In this document: positions 27,988 to 37,332 of the stretch, in pieces
Layout of the letters: the number at the start of each line of letters is the position of its first letter
How positions within the stretch are numbered: position 1 is the stretch's first letter
From: Pseudomonas sp. ACN8
GTDB lineage: Bacteria > Pseudomonadota > Gammaproteobacteria > Pseudomonadales > Pseudomonadaceae
Direction of reading: 5' to 3'
DNA length: 64,000 nucleotides
NCBI RefSeq assembly: GCF_002303925.1
Contig: NZ_MRCS01000011.1
Location: forward strand, 82,248-146,247
Notes under the pieces: generated by a model
Database searches by the model: none
What the model saw: the letters and a program-made list of their open reading frames with translations, nothing else
Told to the model about the DNA's origin: nothing
Translations under genes and position numbers: made by a program

Positions 27988-28994
27988 GGATCGCAATCGT
28001 CAATGACATGCCCATGGCGGTGGAGGCCCTGCGTCGCGCCCTGGCATTCGAGCCGGCCCACGAGGTGGTCTGGGTCGCCGGCAATGGCGCCGAGGCGGTG
28101 CGCCAGTGCGCGCTGAACACGCCGGACCTGATTCTGATGGACCTGATCATGCCGGTGATGGATGGCGTCGAGGCCACGCGGCGGATCATGGCCGAGACCC
28201 CGTGTGCCATCGTCATCGTCACCGTGGATCGCCAGCAGAACGTGCACCGGGTGTTCGAGGCCATGGGGCACGGTGCGCTGGACGTGGTCGACACCCCGGC
28301 CCTCGGCGCCGGCAATGCCCAGGAAGCGGCCGCGCCGTTGCTGCGCAAGATCTTGAACATCGTCTGGCTGATCGGCGACAAGGGTAACCGCCCGCGCTTG
28401 GCGCCGACACCCGTGCGAAGTTCCGGCTCGCGCCAGAGCCTGATCGCCATTGGCTCATCCGCCGGCGGGCCGGCAGCGCTGGAGATCTTGCTCAAGGGAC
28501 TGCCGCGTGATTTCTCTCCGGCCATCGTGCTGGTGCAGCACGTTGACCAGGTGTTTGCCGCCGGCATGGCCGAGTGGCTCGGCAGCGCCAGCGGCCTCGA
28601 CGTGCGCCTGGCCCAGGAAGGCGAACCGCCGCAAAGTGGCGCGGTGTTGCTGGCCGGCACCAATCATCATATTCGCTTGCTGAAAAACGGCACGCTGGCT
28701 TACACCGCCGAGCCGGTCAACGAGATCTACCGGCCCTCCATCGATGTGTTCTTCGAGAGTGTGGCCAGTTACTGGAATGGCGACGCCGTAGGCGTTTTGC
28801 TAACCGGCATGGGGCGTGATGGCGCCCAAGGGCTTAAACTCATGCGCGAACAGGGCTACCTGACCATCGCACAGGACCAAAGCAGCAGTGCGGTATATGG
28901 CATGCCGAAGGCGGCCGCGGCCATCGACGCTGCCGTGGAGATTCGCCCGCTGGACAAGATAGCGCCACGATTGCTGGAGATTTTCGCCAAATGA
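27984..28994 (+). CDS. wspF: CheB-type methylesterase WspF
   Basis: Receptor methylesterase of 336 residues that resets WspA and so restrains c-di-GMP production; loss of function gives wrinkly colonies in Pseudomonas. An N-terminal receiver domain has the phospho-accepting aspartate in LILMDLIMPVMDG (D53). The C-terminal esterase domain has the catalytic triad: Ser in GSSAGGP (near 159), His in VQHVDQ (186) and Asp in GMGRDGAQGL (near 279). All look intact, so the allele appears functional. It overlaps wspE by four bases and is followed by a 48-base gap before wspR. Confidence 0.94.
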   Translation: MRIAIVNDMPMAVEALRRALAFEPAHEVVWVAGNGAEAVRQCALNTPDLILMDLIMPVMDGVEATRRIMAETPCAIVIVTVDRQQNVHRVFEAMGHGALDVVDTPALGAGNAQEAAAPLLRKILNIVWLIGDKGNRPRLAPTPVRSSGSRQSLIAIGSSAGGPAALEILLKGLPRDFSPAIVLVQHVDQVFAAGMAEWLGSASGLDVRLAQEGEPPQSGAVLLAGTNHHIRLLKNGTLAYTAEPVNEIYRPSIDVFFESVASYWNGDAVGVLLTGMGRDGAQGLKLMREQGYLTIAQDQSSSAVYGMPKAAAAIDAAVEIRPLDKIAPRLLEIFAK

Positions 28995-29042
28995 GCACAT
29001 TTTTCCTCATTCCTGGCTCAGGTAGTACTCAGGTGACCGCAC

Positions 29043-30044
29043 ATGACTGAATTACAGCTCGACGACTTCAAGACCGACGAAAACGCCGCCATGGTGTTGC
29101 TGGTGGACGATCAGGCCATGATCGGCGAAGCCGTGCGTCGCGGCCTGTCGAACGAAGAGAACATCGATTTCCACTTCTGCGCCGACCCGCACCAGGCCAT
29201 CGCCCACGCGGTGCGTATCAAGCCGACGGTGATCCTGCAGGATCTGGTCATGCCCGGTCTTGATGGCCTGAGCCTGGTGCGCGAGTACCGCAATCACCCG
29301 GCGACCAAGGACATTCCGATCATCGTCCTGTCGACCAAGGAAGACCCGTTGATCAAGAGCGCGGCCTTTGCCGCCGGGGCCAACGATTATCTGGTCAAGC
29401 TGCCGGACAACATCGAACTGGTCGCGCGCATCCGCTATCACTCGCGCTCTTATATGACCCTATTGCAACGGGACGCGGCGTACCGCGCGTTGCGGGTCAG
29501 CCAGCAGCAACTGCTCGACACCAACCTGGTGCTGCAACGCCTGATGAACTCCGATGGCCTGACCGGGTTGTCGAACCGCCGGCACTTCGACGAATACATG
29601 GAGCTGGAGTGGCGCCGCGCTCTGCGTGAGCAGAGCCAGATGTCGTTGTTGATGATCGACGTGGATTACTTCAAGACCTACAACGACACCTTCGGCCACC
29701 TGGAAGGTGATGAAGCCCTGCGCAAGGTCGCCACCGCCATCCGTGAAGCCAGTGCCCGGCCTTCCGACCTGCCGGCCCGCTATGGCGGCGAAGAGTTCGC
29801 CCTGGTGCTGCCCAACACCTCCCAGGGCGGTGCACGATTGATGGCGGAAAAGCTGCGCATGACCGTGGCAGCCCTCAAGATCCCGCACATTTCGCCGAGC
29901 GAAGGGGCGAGCCTGACCATCAGCATCGGCCTGTCGACCATGACGCCGACAGCGGGCAGCAATTGCCGCGAATTGATCTCGGCGGCGGACAAGGGGCTGT
30001 ATTCGGCGAAGAACAATGGGCGTAATCAGGTGGGGATCGGGTAA
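29043..30044 (+). CDS. wspR: Diguanylate cyclase response regulator WspR
   Basis: Output enzyme of the Wsp pathway, 333 residues, making cyclic di-GMP when phosphorylated by WspE. The receiver domain (about 15-135) has VDDQAM and the phospho-accepting aspartate in [10 protein letters not shown] (D67). A helical stalk leads to the GGDEF domain with an active GGEEF (248-252). The product-inhibition I site RPSD (239-242) lies five residues upstream, as in the well-studied WspR. It is the last gene of the operon; a REP doublet follows immediately. Confidence 0.95.
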   Translation: MTELQLDDFKTDENAAMVLLVDDQAMIGEAVRRGLSNEENIDFHFCADPHQAIAHAVRIKPTVILQDLVMPGLDGLSLVREYRNHPATKDIPIIVLSTKEDPLIKSAAFAAGANDYLVKLPDNIELVARIRYHSRSYMTLLQRDAAYRALRVSQQQLLDTNLVLQRLMNSDGLTGLSNRRHFDEYMELEWRRALREQSQMSLLMIDVDYFKTYNDTFGHLEGDEALRKVATAIREASARPSDLPARYGGEEFALVLPNTSQGGARLMAEKLRMTVAALKIPHISPSEGASLTISIGLSTMTPTAGSNCRELISAADKGLYSAKNNGRNQVGIG

Positions 30045-30057
30045 GCGCATCGAAACC

Positions 30058-30159
30058 TGTAGGAGCGAGCTTGCTCGCGATGGTCGTGAACGATAACGCA
30101 TAGAGCAAGATGCCCAGCGGTGCTTTTGGCTTTTTCGCGAGCAAGCTCGCTCCTACAGT
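30058..30159. repeat. REP doublet, GAGCGAGC type
   Basis: Inverted REPs at about 30058-30084 and 30134-30158 between wspR and prfB. Confidence 0.9.
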
Positions 30160-30202
30160 CCCTTTTCAGCCAAGCGGACTGCCGTTTCAAGCCGTTTCCC
30201 GG

Positions 30203-30208
30203 TATACT
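30203..30208 (+). promoter_or_regulatory. Possible -10 element (TATACT) of prfB
   Basis: TATACT about 40 bases upstream of the prfB start, in the short gap after the REP doublet. No strong -35 is visible. Confidence 0.4.
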
Positions 30209-30247
30209 CGCCGGCTTTCAAAAGTTCGCCAACGAGTGCTGCCCGTC

Positions 30248-31343
30248 ATGGAAATCAACCCGATCCTGAACACCATCAAGGACCTGTCCGAGCGCTCCGA
30301 AACTATTCGGGGGTATCTTTGACTACGATCAAAAGCATGAGCGTCTGACCGAAGTCAATCGCGAGCTTGAAGATCCGGCTGTCTGGAACAAACCTGAATA
30401 CGCCCAGGAACTGGGCCGCGAGCGCGCTGCGCTGGCGCAGATCGTCGATACCCTGGACGAATTGAACACGGGTCTGGCCGATTGCCGCGACCTGCTGGAC
30501 ATGGCCGTTGAAGAAAACGACGAAGGCGCAGTGGGCGATGTCGTCGCCGAGCTGGCCCGTCTCGAGGAAAATCTGGCGAAGCTGGAATTCCGACGTATGT
30601 TCAGCCATGAAATGGACCCGAACAACGCCTATCTGGACATCCAGGCCGGTTCCGGCGGCACCGAAGCCCAGGACTGGGCCAACATCCTGTTGCGCATGTA
30701 CTTGCGCTGGGCTGACAAACGCGGTTTCGACGCGACCATCATGGAGCTGTCTGCCGGTGAAGTCGCCGGGATCAAGGGCGCGACCGTGCACATCAAGGGC
30801 GAATACGCCTTTGGCTGGTTGCGGACCGAGATCGGCGTGCACCGTCTGGTGCGCAAGAGCCCGTTCGACTCCGGCAACCGTCGCCATACATCTTTCTCTG
30901 CGGTGTTCGTTTCCCCCGAGATCGATGACAAGGTGGAAATCGAGATCAACCCGGCAGACCTGCGGATCGACACCTATCGTTCCTCCGGTGCCGGTGGTCA
31001 GCACGTAAACACCACCGACTCGGCCGTACGTATCACCCACGTACCGACCAACACCGTGGTCAGCTGCCAGAACGAACGCTCCCAGCACGCCAACAAGGAC
31101 ACCGCCATGAAAATGCTGCGGGCCAAGTTGTACGAGCAGGAAATGCAGAAGCGCAACGCGGCGTCCCAGGCGCTGGAAGACACCAAGTCCGATATCGGCT
31201 GGGGTCATCAGATCCGTTCGTACGTGCTCGATGCCTCGCGCATCAAGGACCTGCGGACGAACATCGAACGCAGCGACTGCGACAAGGTGCTCGACGGCGA
31301 CATCGACGAGTACCTGGAAGCCAGCCTGAAATCGGGCCTGTAA
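30248..31343 (+). CDS. prfB: Peptide chain release factor 2 (programmed +1 frameshift)
   Basis: Release factor for UGA and UAA stops, 364 residues when the frameshift is made. The first 24 codons ([24 protein letters not shown]) end at an in-frame TGA (30320-30322); skipping one T at CTT-TGA-C continues the protein ([10 protein letters not shown]...). The internal Shine-Dalgarno-like GGGGG lies just upstream (30309-30313). The body contains the peptidyl-hydrolase GGQ motif in [11 protein letters not shown] and the tripeptide-anticodon region ([12 protein letters not shown]). This autoregulatory frameshift is normal for prfB and not a mutation. lysS follows. Confidence 0.96.
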
Positions 31344-31381
31344 CAGACGCCAACACAGGATCGACCGTTTCAGCTCGATCC

Positions 31382-31409
31382 CTGTAGGAGCCAGCCCTGC
31401 TGGCGATCC
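31382..31409 (+). repeat. Single REP, GAGCCAGC type, imperfect
   Basis: TGTAGGAGCCAGCCCTGCTGGCGAT between prfB and lysS. One arm carries an extra C and no partner REP is present. Confidence 0.7.
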
Positions 31410-31458
31410 CCGGGCCGCAAGGTCCGGGGGCAACGAACCTGATGGAATATTTAAAGAC

Positions 31459-32961
31459 ATGAGCGACCTAGAACTCGACCCGCAAGCCCTGCAACAGGAA
31501 GAAAACTCCCTGATCGCCCTGCGCAAGGAAAAGCTTGCTGCCGAGCGCGCCAAGGGCAATGCCTTCCCGAACGACTTCCGCCGCGAAAACTACTGCGAAC
31601 AACTGCAGAAACAGTATGCGGACAAGACCAAGGAAGAGCTGGCGGAGGCTGCGATCCCGGTCAAGGTTGCCGGTCGTATCATGCTCAACCGTGGCTCGTT
31701 CATGGTGATCCAGGACATGACCGGTCGCATCCAGGTCTATGTCAACCGCAAGACCCTGTCCGAAGAAACCCTGGCGGCGGTGAAAACCTGGGACATGGGC
31801 GACATCATTGCCGCCGAAGGCACCCTGGCCCGTTCCGGCAAGGGCGACCTGTACGTTGAAATGACCAGCGTGCGCCTGCTGACCAAATCCCTGCGCCCGC
31901 TGCCGGACAAGCACCACGGCCTGACCGACACCGAACAGCGCTACCGCCAGCGCTACGTTGACCTGATCGTCAACGAAGACGTGCGCCAGACGTTCCGCGT
32001 GCGTTCGCAAGTCATCGCCCACATCCGCAGCTTCCTGATGAAGCGTGACTTCCTGGAAGTGGAAACGCCGATGCTGCAGACCATTCCTGGCGGCGCGGCA
32101 GCCAAGCCGTTCGAAACCCACCACAACGCGCTGGACATGGAAATGTTCCTGCGTATCGCGCCGGAGCTGTACCTCAAGCGCCTGGTTGTCGGCGGCTTCG
32201 AGAAAGTGTTCGAGATCAACCGCAACTTCCGTAACGAAGGCGTTTCGACTCGTCACAACCCTGAATTCACCATGTTGGAGTTCTACCAGGCCTACGCCGA
32301 CTACGAAGACAACATGGACCTGACCGAAGAACTGTTCCGCGAACTGGCGCAGTTGGTCCTGGGCAGCACCGACGTGCCGTACGGCGACAAGGTGTTCCAC
32401 TTCGGCGAGCCGTTCGTGCGTCTGTCGGTGTTCGACTCGATCCTCAAGTACAACCCCGAGCTGACCGCCGATGACCTGAACGACATCGACAAGGCCCGTG
32501 CCATTGCCAAGAAGGCCGGCGCCAAGGTGCTGGGCTTCGAAGGCCTGGGCAAGCTGCAGGTGATGATTTTCGAAGAGCTGGTCGAGCACAAGCTGGAACA
32601 GCCGCACTTCATTACCCAGTACCCGTTCGAAGTGTCGCCGCTGGCCCGTCGCAACGACGACAACCCGAACGTCACCGACCGTTTCGAGCTGTTCATCGGT
32701 GGTCGTGAAATCGCCAACGCCTACTCCGAGTTGAACGACGCGGAAGACCAGGCCGAGCGCTTCATGGCCCAGGTGGCCGACAAGGACGCCGGCGACGACG
32801 AAGCCATGCACTACGACGCCGACTTCGTTCGTGCGCTGGAGTACGGCATGCCGCCAACGGCGGGTGAAGGCATCGGTATCGACCGTCTGGTGATGCTGCT
32901 GACCAACTCTCCGTCGATCCGCGACGTGATCCTGTTCCCGCACATGCGGCCGCAAGCGTAA
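31459..32961 (+). CDS. lysS: Lysyl-tRNA synthetase (class II)
   Basis: Cytoplasmic class II lysyl-tRNA synthetase of 500 residues. The N-terminal OB-fold anticodon-binding domain (about 60-165) is followed by the catalytic core: motif 1 [10 protein letters not shown], motif 2 [21 protein letters not shown] and motif 3 [13 protein letters not shown]. It follows prfB as in many gammaproteobacteria. A clear terminator lies directly after the stop. Confidence 0.97.
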   Translation: MSDLELDPQALQQEENSLIALRKEKLAAERAKGNAFPNDFRRENYCEQLQKQYADKTKEELAEAAIPVKVAGRIMLNRGSFMVIQDMTGRIQVYVNRKTLSEETLAAVKTWDMGDIIAAEGTLARSGKGDLYVEMTSVRLLTKSLRPLPDKHHGLTDTEQRYRQRYVDLIVNEDVRQTFRVRSQVIAHIRSFLMKRDFLEVETPMLQTIPGGAAAKPFETHHNALDMEMFLRIAPELYLKRLVVGGFEKVFEINRNFRNEGVSTRHNPEFTMLEFYQAYADYEDNMDLTEELFRELAQLVLGSTDVPYGDKVFHFGEPFVRLSVFDSILKYNPELTADDLNDIDKARAIAKKAGAKVLGFEGLGKLQVMIFEELVEHKLEQPHFITQYPFEVSPLARRNDDNPNVTDRFELFIGGREIANAYSELNDAEDQAERFMAQVADKDAGDDEAMHYDADFVRALEYGMPPTAGEGIGIDRLVMLLTNSPSIRDVILFPHMRPQA

Positions 32962-32972
32962 GTGTTTCAAAT

Positions 32973-32999
32973 AAAAAGCCGCCTTTGAGGCGGCTTTTT
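32973..32999 (+). terminator. Rho-independent terminator after lysS
   Basis: AAAAAGCCGCC / GGCGGCTTTTT with a four- to five-base loop, followed by Ts. Confidence 0.92.
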
Positions 33000-33059
33000 A
33001 TTGCCTGTCTGGTACAAACGTATCAACTTGTTACTTTCATCTGAGAGGAAATACCTGTC

Positions 33060-33776
33060 GTGATTCGTGCAATAGCTCAAGAAGGTGCAGCGGGTGTCGC
33101 CACTGCGGTCGCTGAAAGTGTTCAGTACCAGGGTCGCAAGGCCAGCCGACAGGGCAGCGAACAGCGACGACAGGAAATCCTGGATGCCGCCATGCGCATT
33201 GTCGTGCGTGACGGCGTACGGGCTGTAAGGCACCGTGCGGTGGCCGCCGAGGCACAAGTGCCATTGTCGGCGACCACTTACTATTTCAAGGATATCGATG
33301 ACCTGCTCACCGATACCTTCGCCCAATACGTGGAACGCAGTGCGGCGTACATGGGCAAGCTGTGGGTGAACAACGAGGGCCTGCTGCGCGAGATGATCGA
33401 CAGTGGCGATGGCAGCCCGCAGGCGCGCTCGAAGCTGGCCGACGACATTGCACGGCTGATGACCGATTACGTTCACCGGCAACTGGTCAATCGCCGGGAG
33501 CATCTGATGGCCGAGCAGGCGTTTCGTCAGGAGGCATTGCTCAACCCACGCCTGGCCGAACTGGTGCGCTCGCATCAGCAAATCCTGTTGCAGGGCTCTT
33601 GCCAGCTGTTCCAGGTGCTAGGCTCGCGCGAACCGCATCAGGATGCCAAGGTGTTGACGGCGATTATCGGCCGGATGGAATATCAGGGCCTGCTCAACGT
33701 AGACGAGCCTGCCGCCGAAGAGGAAATGCTCGGCATCCTGACGCGCTACATGCACCTGGTGCTGGCGTCGGTGTAG
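33060..33776 (+). CDS. TetR-family transcriptional regulator
   Basis: Regulator of 238 residues. A TetR-type HTH lies at about 36-82 (RRQEILDAAMRIVVRDGVRAVRHRAVAAEAQVPLSATTYYFKDIDDLLTDTF), preceded by about 35 residues of low-complexity N-terminus. The rest is an all-helical ligand-binding domain. The GTG at 33060 is used because GAGAGGA lies about ten bases upstream. In related genomes a TetR gene sits at this place next to lysS; its targets are unknown to me. The downstream lipoprotein is 160 bases away, beyond a REP doublet. Confidence 0.85.
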   Translation: MIRAIAQEGAAGVATAVAESVQYQGRKASRQGSEQRRQEILDAAMRIVVRDGVRAVRHRAVAAEAQVPLSATTYYFKDIDDLLTDTFAQYVERSAAYMGKLWVNNEGLLREMIDSGDGSPQARSKLADDIARLMTDYVHRQLVNRREHLMAEQAFRQEALLNPRLAELVRSHQQILLQGSCQLFQVLGSREPHQDAKVLTAIIGRMEYQGLLNVDEPAAEEEMLGILTRYMHLVLASV

Positions 33777-33800
33777 TTCCTCCTGATTGGAGGCTACCCC

Positions 33801-33890
33801 TGTGGGAGCGAGCCTGCTCGCGAAAGCGGAGTGTCAGTCAACAGAGATGTTGAATGTCAGACCGTATTCGCGAGCAGGCTCGCTCCCACA
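33801..33890. repeat. REP doublet, GAGCGAGC type
   Basis: Inverted REPs with a spacer of about 40 bases between the TetR gene and the lipoprotein gene. Confidence 0.9.
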
Positions 33891-33939
33891 GAAGGGCGGT
33901 GTCCACCTCAGGGCGACGTATGTTCATAGGGAGTATTGA

Positions 33940-34494
33940 ATGAAAGCCTGGCGTGTCGTTGTGATCGCCTTGTCGTTCCTGCTGCTCAGTGGCTGTCTGG
34001 TGACCTTCAAGGAGCCGCTGCCCACGAGCGAGCCCGCGCCCAAAGGGTTGCTCGGCAGGTGGACCAGCACCAGCGCCTGGGGCGAGCCCGTCAATCTGGA
34101 GTTGACCCGCATCGGCGACAATCGCTACCAGGCCGTCAGCTACTTCAAGGCCAATCCCAAGGAGCGTGAAGCCTACCTCTTCACCGTGTCGCGTCATGGC
34201 AACCGTTGGTACCTGTCAGCGAAGGTGCCGGCGCAGTTCGGCGGGCATTTCATCATCGGCGGCTTCGAGCTGACCGACCAGCGTGAACTGGTGCTGTACA
34301 ACCTCGACCTCGAACAGATCAACCAGGCGCTGAAGCAAAACGCCCTGAGCGGCGAAGCGTTTCAGACTGACGACGGTGCAGGCGTATTGATCGACAGCCA
34401 CATGGATCAAGTCGCCGCCTACCTCGACGACCCGGCCAATTCCGATGTGTTTGTCGAAGCCGTACGCTACCAGCGTCTGGCCAAAGCCAAATAA
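33940..34494 (+). CDS. Putative lipoprotein of unknown function
   Basis: Protein of 184 residues with a lipoprotein signal: MKAWRVVVIALSFLLLSGC, with the lipobox LLSGC placing the lipidated cysteine at residue 19. The residue after it is Leu, so outer-membrane sorting is expected. The mature part looks like a small beta-rich domain (LLGRWTSTSAWGEPVNLELTRIGDNRYQAVSYF). It lies 32 bases upstream of the DUF1704 gene, so the two are probably co-transcribed. Function unknown. Confidence 0.75.
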   Translation: MKAWRVVVIALSFLLLSGCLVTFKEPLPTSEPAPKGLLGRWTSTSAWGEPVNLELTRIGDNRYQAVSYFKANPKEREAYLFTVSRHGNRWYLSAKVPAQFGGHFIIGGFELTDQRELVLYNLDLEQINQALKQNALSGEAFQTDDGAGVLIDSHMDQVAAYLDDPANSDVFVEAVRYQRLAKAK

Positions 34495-34526
34495 GCAGCA
34501 CCAACAGGTTTCTACAGGAGTTTCGC

Positions 34527-35804
34527 GTGGACGATTACCAACAGTCGATACGTATTTTGTCCGATCGCATCGTGCTGGCGCAGACGCCGATCCGCGTCCT
34601 CGATGCGGTCAAGTGGGATGACAACATTCGTAAAGGGTTCCTTAAGGCCAAGGGCAAGGAAATGCCGGCGGTGGACCGCGACTACTACCTCAACCGGCCG
34701 CTGGCGTTCGACTCCAGCAAAGTGAAGCTGGAATTCCAGAACATCGAGCGCGACATCACCCGCCAGCTCGGCCAGTTCAACCCGGTCGGCCAGATCATGC
34801 GCCGCATGTGCAAGGAATACCGCATGGTGGTGCGCATGCTTGAAGCGCGTGGCACCGAGGATTTCGGCCTGATTTCCCAGGAGTTGTACGGCGCTGCATC
34901 CGATGCATTCCATGCTGGCGACCCGACGCTGTCGGACCTGGGCATGATGTTGTCCGAATACCTGAACAACATCGACGGCCGTGGCGACCTGAAGGATGAA
35001 CCGAAGACGCTGACGGCCAAGGACGCGGTGGACTTGTTGCAGCATCGCTTGAACAAGGTGTTTGGCGAGGCCGAGGAAACCATCCGTGTGTTCGAGTCCG
35101 ACGGCATCGTCGCCGATGCGGCGGCGGGTGCCGACTACATCAAGATCCGCGCCGACGCGATGTTCAACGACCGCGACGTGCGGGCGCTGGAGGTCCACGA
35201 AGGGCTGGTGCACGTCGGCACCACCCTCAACGGCCTGAACCAGCCTATCTGCACCTTCCTCTCCAAGGGGCCGCCCTCGTCGACGGTGACCCAGGAAGGC
35301 CTGGCGATCCTGATGGAAATCATCACCTTCGCCTCGTACCCGAGCCGTCTGCGCAAACTGACCAACCGCACTCGCGCCATTCACATGGTGGAGGAGGGGG
35401 CCGACTTCCTGCAGGTGTTCGAGTTCTTCCGCGAGCAAGGCTTTGAAATGCCCGAGAGCTACAGCAACGCCAGTCGTGTTTTCCGCGGCTCGGTGCCGAC
35501 AGGTCTGCCATTTACCAAAGACTTGTCCTACCTCAAGGGCTTCATCATGATTTACAACTACATTCAACTGGCTGTGCGTAAAGGCAAGCTGGAGCAGATA
35601 CCGCTGTTGTTCTGCGGCAAAACTACGCTGGAAGACATGCGCACCTTGCGCCAGTTGGTGGACGAGGGCCTGGTGGTACCGCCCAAGTACCTGCCAGAAC
35701 AGTTCCGCGACATGAACGCGCTGTCGGCGTGGATGTGCTTCTCCAACTTCCTCAACCACCTGAGCCTGGACCGGATCGAGGCGGATTACTCCAATATTTT
35801 GTGA
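34527..35804 (+). CDS. DUF1704/QEGLA-motif metallopeptidase-like protein
   Basis: Protein of 425 residues of the family annotated as flavohemoglobin expression-modulating QEGLA motif protein (DUF1704). Two motifs suggest a zinc peptidase site: HEGLVH (224-229, HExxxH spacing) and TQEGLA (255-260), whose glutamate could be the third ligand. The same arrangement is found in eukaryotic MATCAP tubulin carboxypeptidases of this family. No signal peptide, so cytoplasmic. It follows a lipoprotein gene closely. The family and motifs are visible; peptidase activity of the bacterial member is inference. Confidence 0.8.
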   Translation: MDDYQQSIRILSDRIVLAQTPIRVLDAVKWDDNIRKGFLKAKGKEMPAVDRDYYLNRPLAFDSSKVKLEFQNIERDITRQLGQFNPVGQIMRRMCKEYRMVVRMLEARGTEDFGLISQELYGAASDAFHAGDPTLSDLGMMLSEYLNNIDGRGDLKDEPKTLTAKDAVDLLQHRLNKVFGEAEETIRVFESDGIVADAAAGADYIKIRADAMFNDRDVRALEVHEGLVHVGTTLNGLNQPICTFLSKGPPSSTVTQEGLAILMEIITFASYPSRLRKLTNRTRAIHMVEEGADFLQVFEFFREQGFEMPESYSNASRVFRGSVPTGLPFTKDLSYLKGFIMIYNYIQLAVRKGKLEQIPLLFCGKTTLEDMRTLRQLVDEGLVVPPKYLPEQFRDMNALSAWMCFSNFLNHLSLDRIEADYSNIL

Positions 35805-35820
35805 GGCTGGAGTTATCTCC

Positions 35821-35910
35821 TGTGGGAGCCAGCCTGCTGGCGATAGCGATTGTGCATTCAACATTGATGTTGACTGATACACAGCTATCGCCAGCAGGCT
35901 GGCTCCCACA
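35821..35910. repeat. REP doublet, GAGCCAGC type, copy A
   Basis: Inverted REPs with spacer. The 90-base unit is almost identical to 37223-37311, with only two differences that I can count. Confidence 0.92.
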
Positions 35911-35952
35911 GTGTTCGGTGTTTCAACCTCATTTATTGCGAGGTTTCAACGG

Positions 35953-36867
35953 ATGAGAATCCTCGGCATCCTCTGCCTTCTCCTGGCCTTGAACGGTTGC
36001 AGTTCGCTGTTGTTCTACCCCGAACCCGGCCAGTTGTTCACCCCGGAAAAAGCCGGGCTCGAATACCGCACAGTCACCTTGAACACCGCCGATGGCCTCA
36101 AGCTGAATGCCTGGTGGCTGCCGGCGAAGAAGGGTGTCGAGGTCAAAGGCACGGTGCTGCACCTGCACGGCAACGGCGGAAACCTGCCCATGCACCTCGG
36201 CGGCAGCTTTTGGTTGCCGAAAAATGGTTACCAGGTGTTGCTTGTGGACTATCGCGGTTATGGCCTGTCCGAAGGTGAACCGAGCCTGCCGGCGATCTAT
36301 CAGGACATCGACGCGGCCTTCAAATGGCTCGACCAGGCGCCGGAGGTCAAAGGCAAGCCACTGATCCTTCTCGGCCAGAGCCTCGGTGGCTCGATGGCCG
36401 TACACTATCTGGTCCAGCACCCGGAACGGCAGAAACAACTGAAGGCTATTGTCCTCGACGGTGTGCCCGCCAGTTACCGAAGCATCGGTCAGTTTGCCTT
36501 GAGTACGTCATGGTTGACCTGGCCGGTGCAGGTGCCGTTGTCGTGGCTGGTGCCGGACGGCGACAGTGCGATCAACTCCATGGCGCAGCTCAAGGACGTG
36601 CCGAAACTGCTCTACCACAGCATCGACGATCCGATCGTGCCTCTTTCCAACGGCATCCGACTGTATCAAGCTGCGCCGCCGCCACGGGTGCTGCAACTGA
36701 CCCGTGGCGGTCATGTGCAGACGTTCGCCGACCCGGTCTGGCGCAAGGTCATGTTGCGTTATCTTGATGATCCGCAGCATTTCAACGGCCTGCGCCGCCT
36801 GGGTGAGATCCCCAATTACCCGGCACCCCCGAATTCAGAAGATGAACCACCAGAGAGTCCGCAATGA
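35953..36867 (+). CDS. Alpha/beta hydrolase lipoprotein
   Basis: Protein of 304 residues. The start at 35953 gives MRILGILCLLLALNGCSSL, with the lipobox (ALNGC) cysteine near residue 16. The hydrolase fold is clear: oxyanion-region HLHGNGGN, DYRGYGLSEGEP, the nucleophile elbow GQSLGGS, an acid in SIDDPIVPLSNG and the late histidine in RGGHVQTF. It belongs to the group of serine hydrolases annotated as alpha/beta hydrolase or BEM46-like. Substrate unknown. Its stop overlaps the next gene (ATGA), so the two are co-expressed. Confidence 0.85.
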   Translation: MRILGILCLLLALNGCSSLLFYPEPGQLFTPEKAGLEYRTVTLNTADGLKLNAWWLPAKKGVEVKGTVLHLHGNGGNLPMHLGGSFWLPKNGYQVLLVDYRGYGLSEGEPSLPAIYQDIDAAFKWLDQAPEVKGKPLILLGQSLGGSMAVHYLVQHPERQKQLKAIVLDGVPASYRSIGQFALSTSWLTWPVQVPLSWLVPDGDSAINSMAQLKDVPKLLYHSIDDPIVPLSNGIRLYQAAPPPRVLQLTRGGHVQTFADPVWRKVMLRYLDDPQHFNGLRRLGEIPNYPAPPNSEDEPPESPQ

Positions 36868-37193
36868 GTGAAGAACGCAACGCCATCCCGCTGATCATCA
36901 CCGGTATCTGCAGCATCCTCGGCACCGTCGGTGCCCTGTGGTGGTACGGTTACCTGCACTTCGCCAAGCCTGAGGATGCGTTGCTGCTCAACGAATTCAC
37001 CATGCTCAAGACCGTGCCGGGTGAAGACTACAAAGTCTCCCTGCAACCGGCCGCCCAGGTGGCGCAGTGCATCGACGGCGTGCTGGTGCTGTTCGACATG
37101 GAACAGAAAGGCCTGACCGGCGTGCTGGTCGACAACAAGAAAAAAGCCGTGCGCTGCATGGGGCAGGAAACGCCGCAGAAGCTGGAGCAGTAA
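36864..37193 (+). CDS. Conserved hypothetical membrane-anchored protein
   Basis: Small protein of 109 residues. A single N-terminal helix (IPLIITGICSILGTVGALWWYGYLHFA, about 8-34) suggests an inner-membrane anchor. The soluble part ends in DNKKKAVRCMGQETPQKLEQ and includes two cysteines (QCIDG and RCMG). It is translationally coupled to the hydrolase lipoprotein by a four-base overlap. I do not recognise a function. Confidence 0.7.
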   Translation: MSEERNAIPLIITGICSILGTVGALWWYGYLHFAKPEDALLLNEFTMLKTVPGEDYKVSLQPAAQVAQCIDGVLVLFDMEQKGLTGVLVDNKKKAVRCMGQETPQKLEQ

Positions 37194-37222
37194 CGCAATT
37201 TTCGCAGGCAACACAGAACCAA

Positions 37223-37311
37223 TGTGGGAGCCAGCCTGCTGGCGATAGCGATTGTGCATTCAACATTGATGTTGACTGATACACAGCTATCGCCAGCTGG
37301 CTGGCTCCCAC
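37223..37311. repeat. REP doublet, GAGCCAGC type, copy B
   Basis: Near-identical to 35821-35910 including the non-palindromic interior. The differences are in the right arm (CAGCTGG for CAGCAGG) and the final base. Confidence 0.92.
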
Positions 37312-37332
37312 GGGGTTTTGTGTTGCGGCTGA

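Noticed and set aside
21596..30044. wsp operon as an undescribed signalling system
   Set aside because: Gene content, order and all motifs match the well-studied wspABCDEFR surface-sensing pathway.
30248..31343. prfB as a frameshifted pseudogene
   Set aside because: The shift is at the conserved CTT-TGA-C site with the GGGGG stimulator, so it is the normal programmed frameshift.
31468..32970. 500-codon minus-strand frame opposite lysS
   Set aside because: It mirrors the lysS gene almost exactly. All synthetase motifs are on the plus strand.
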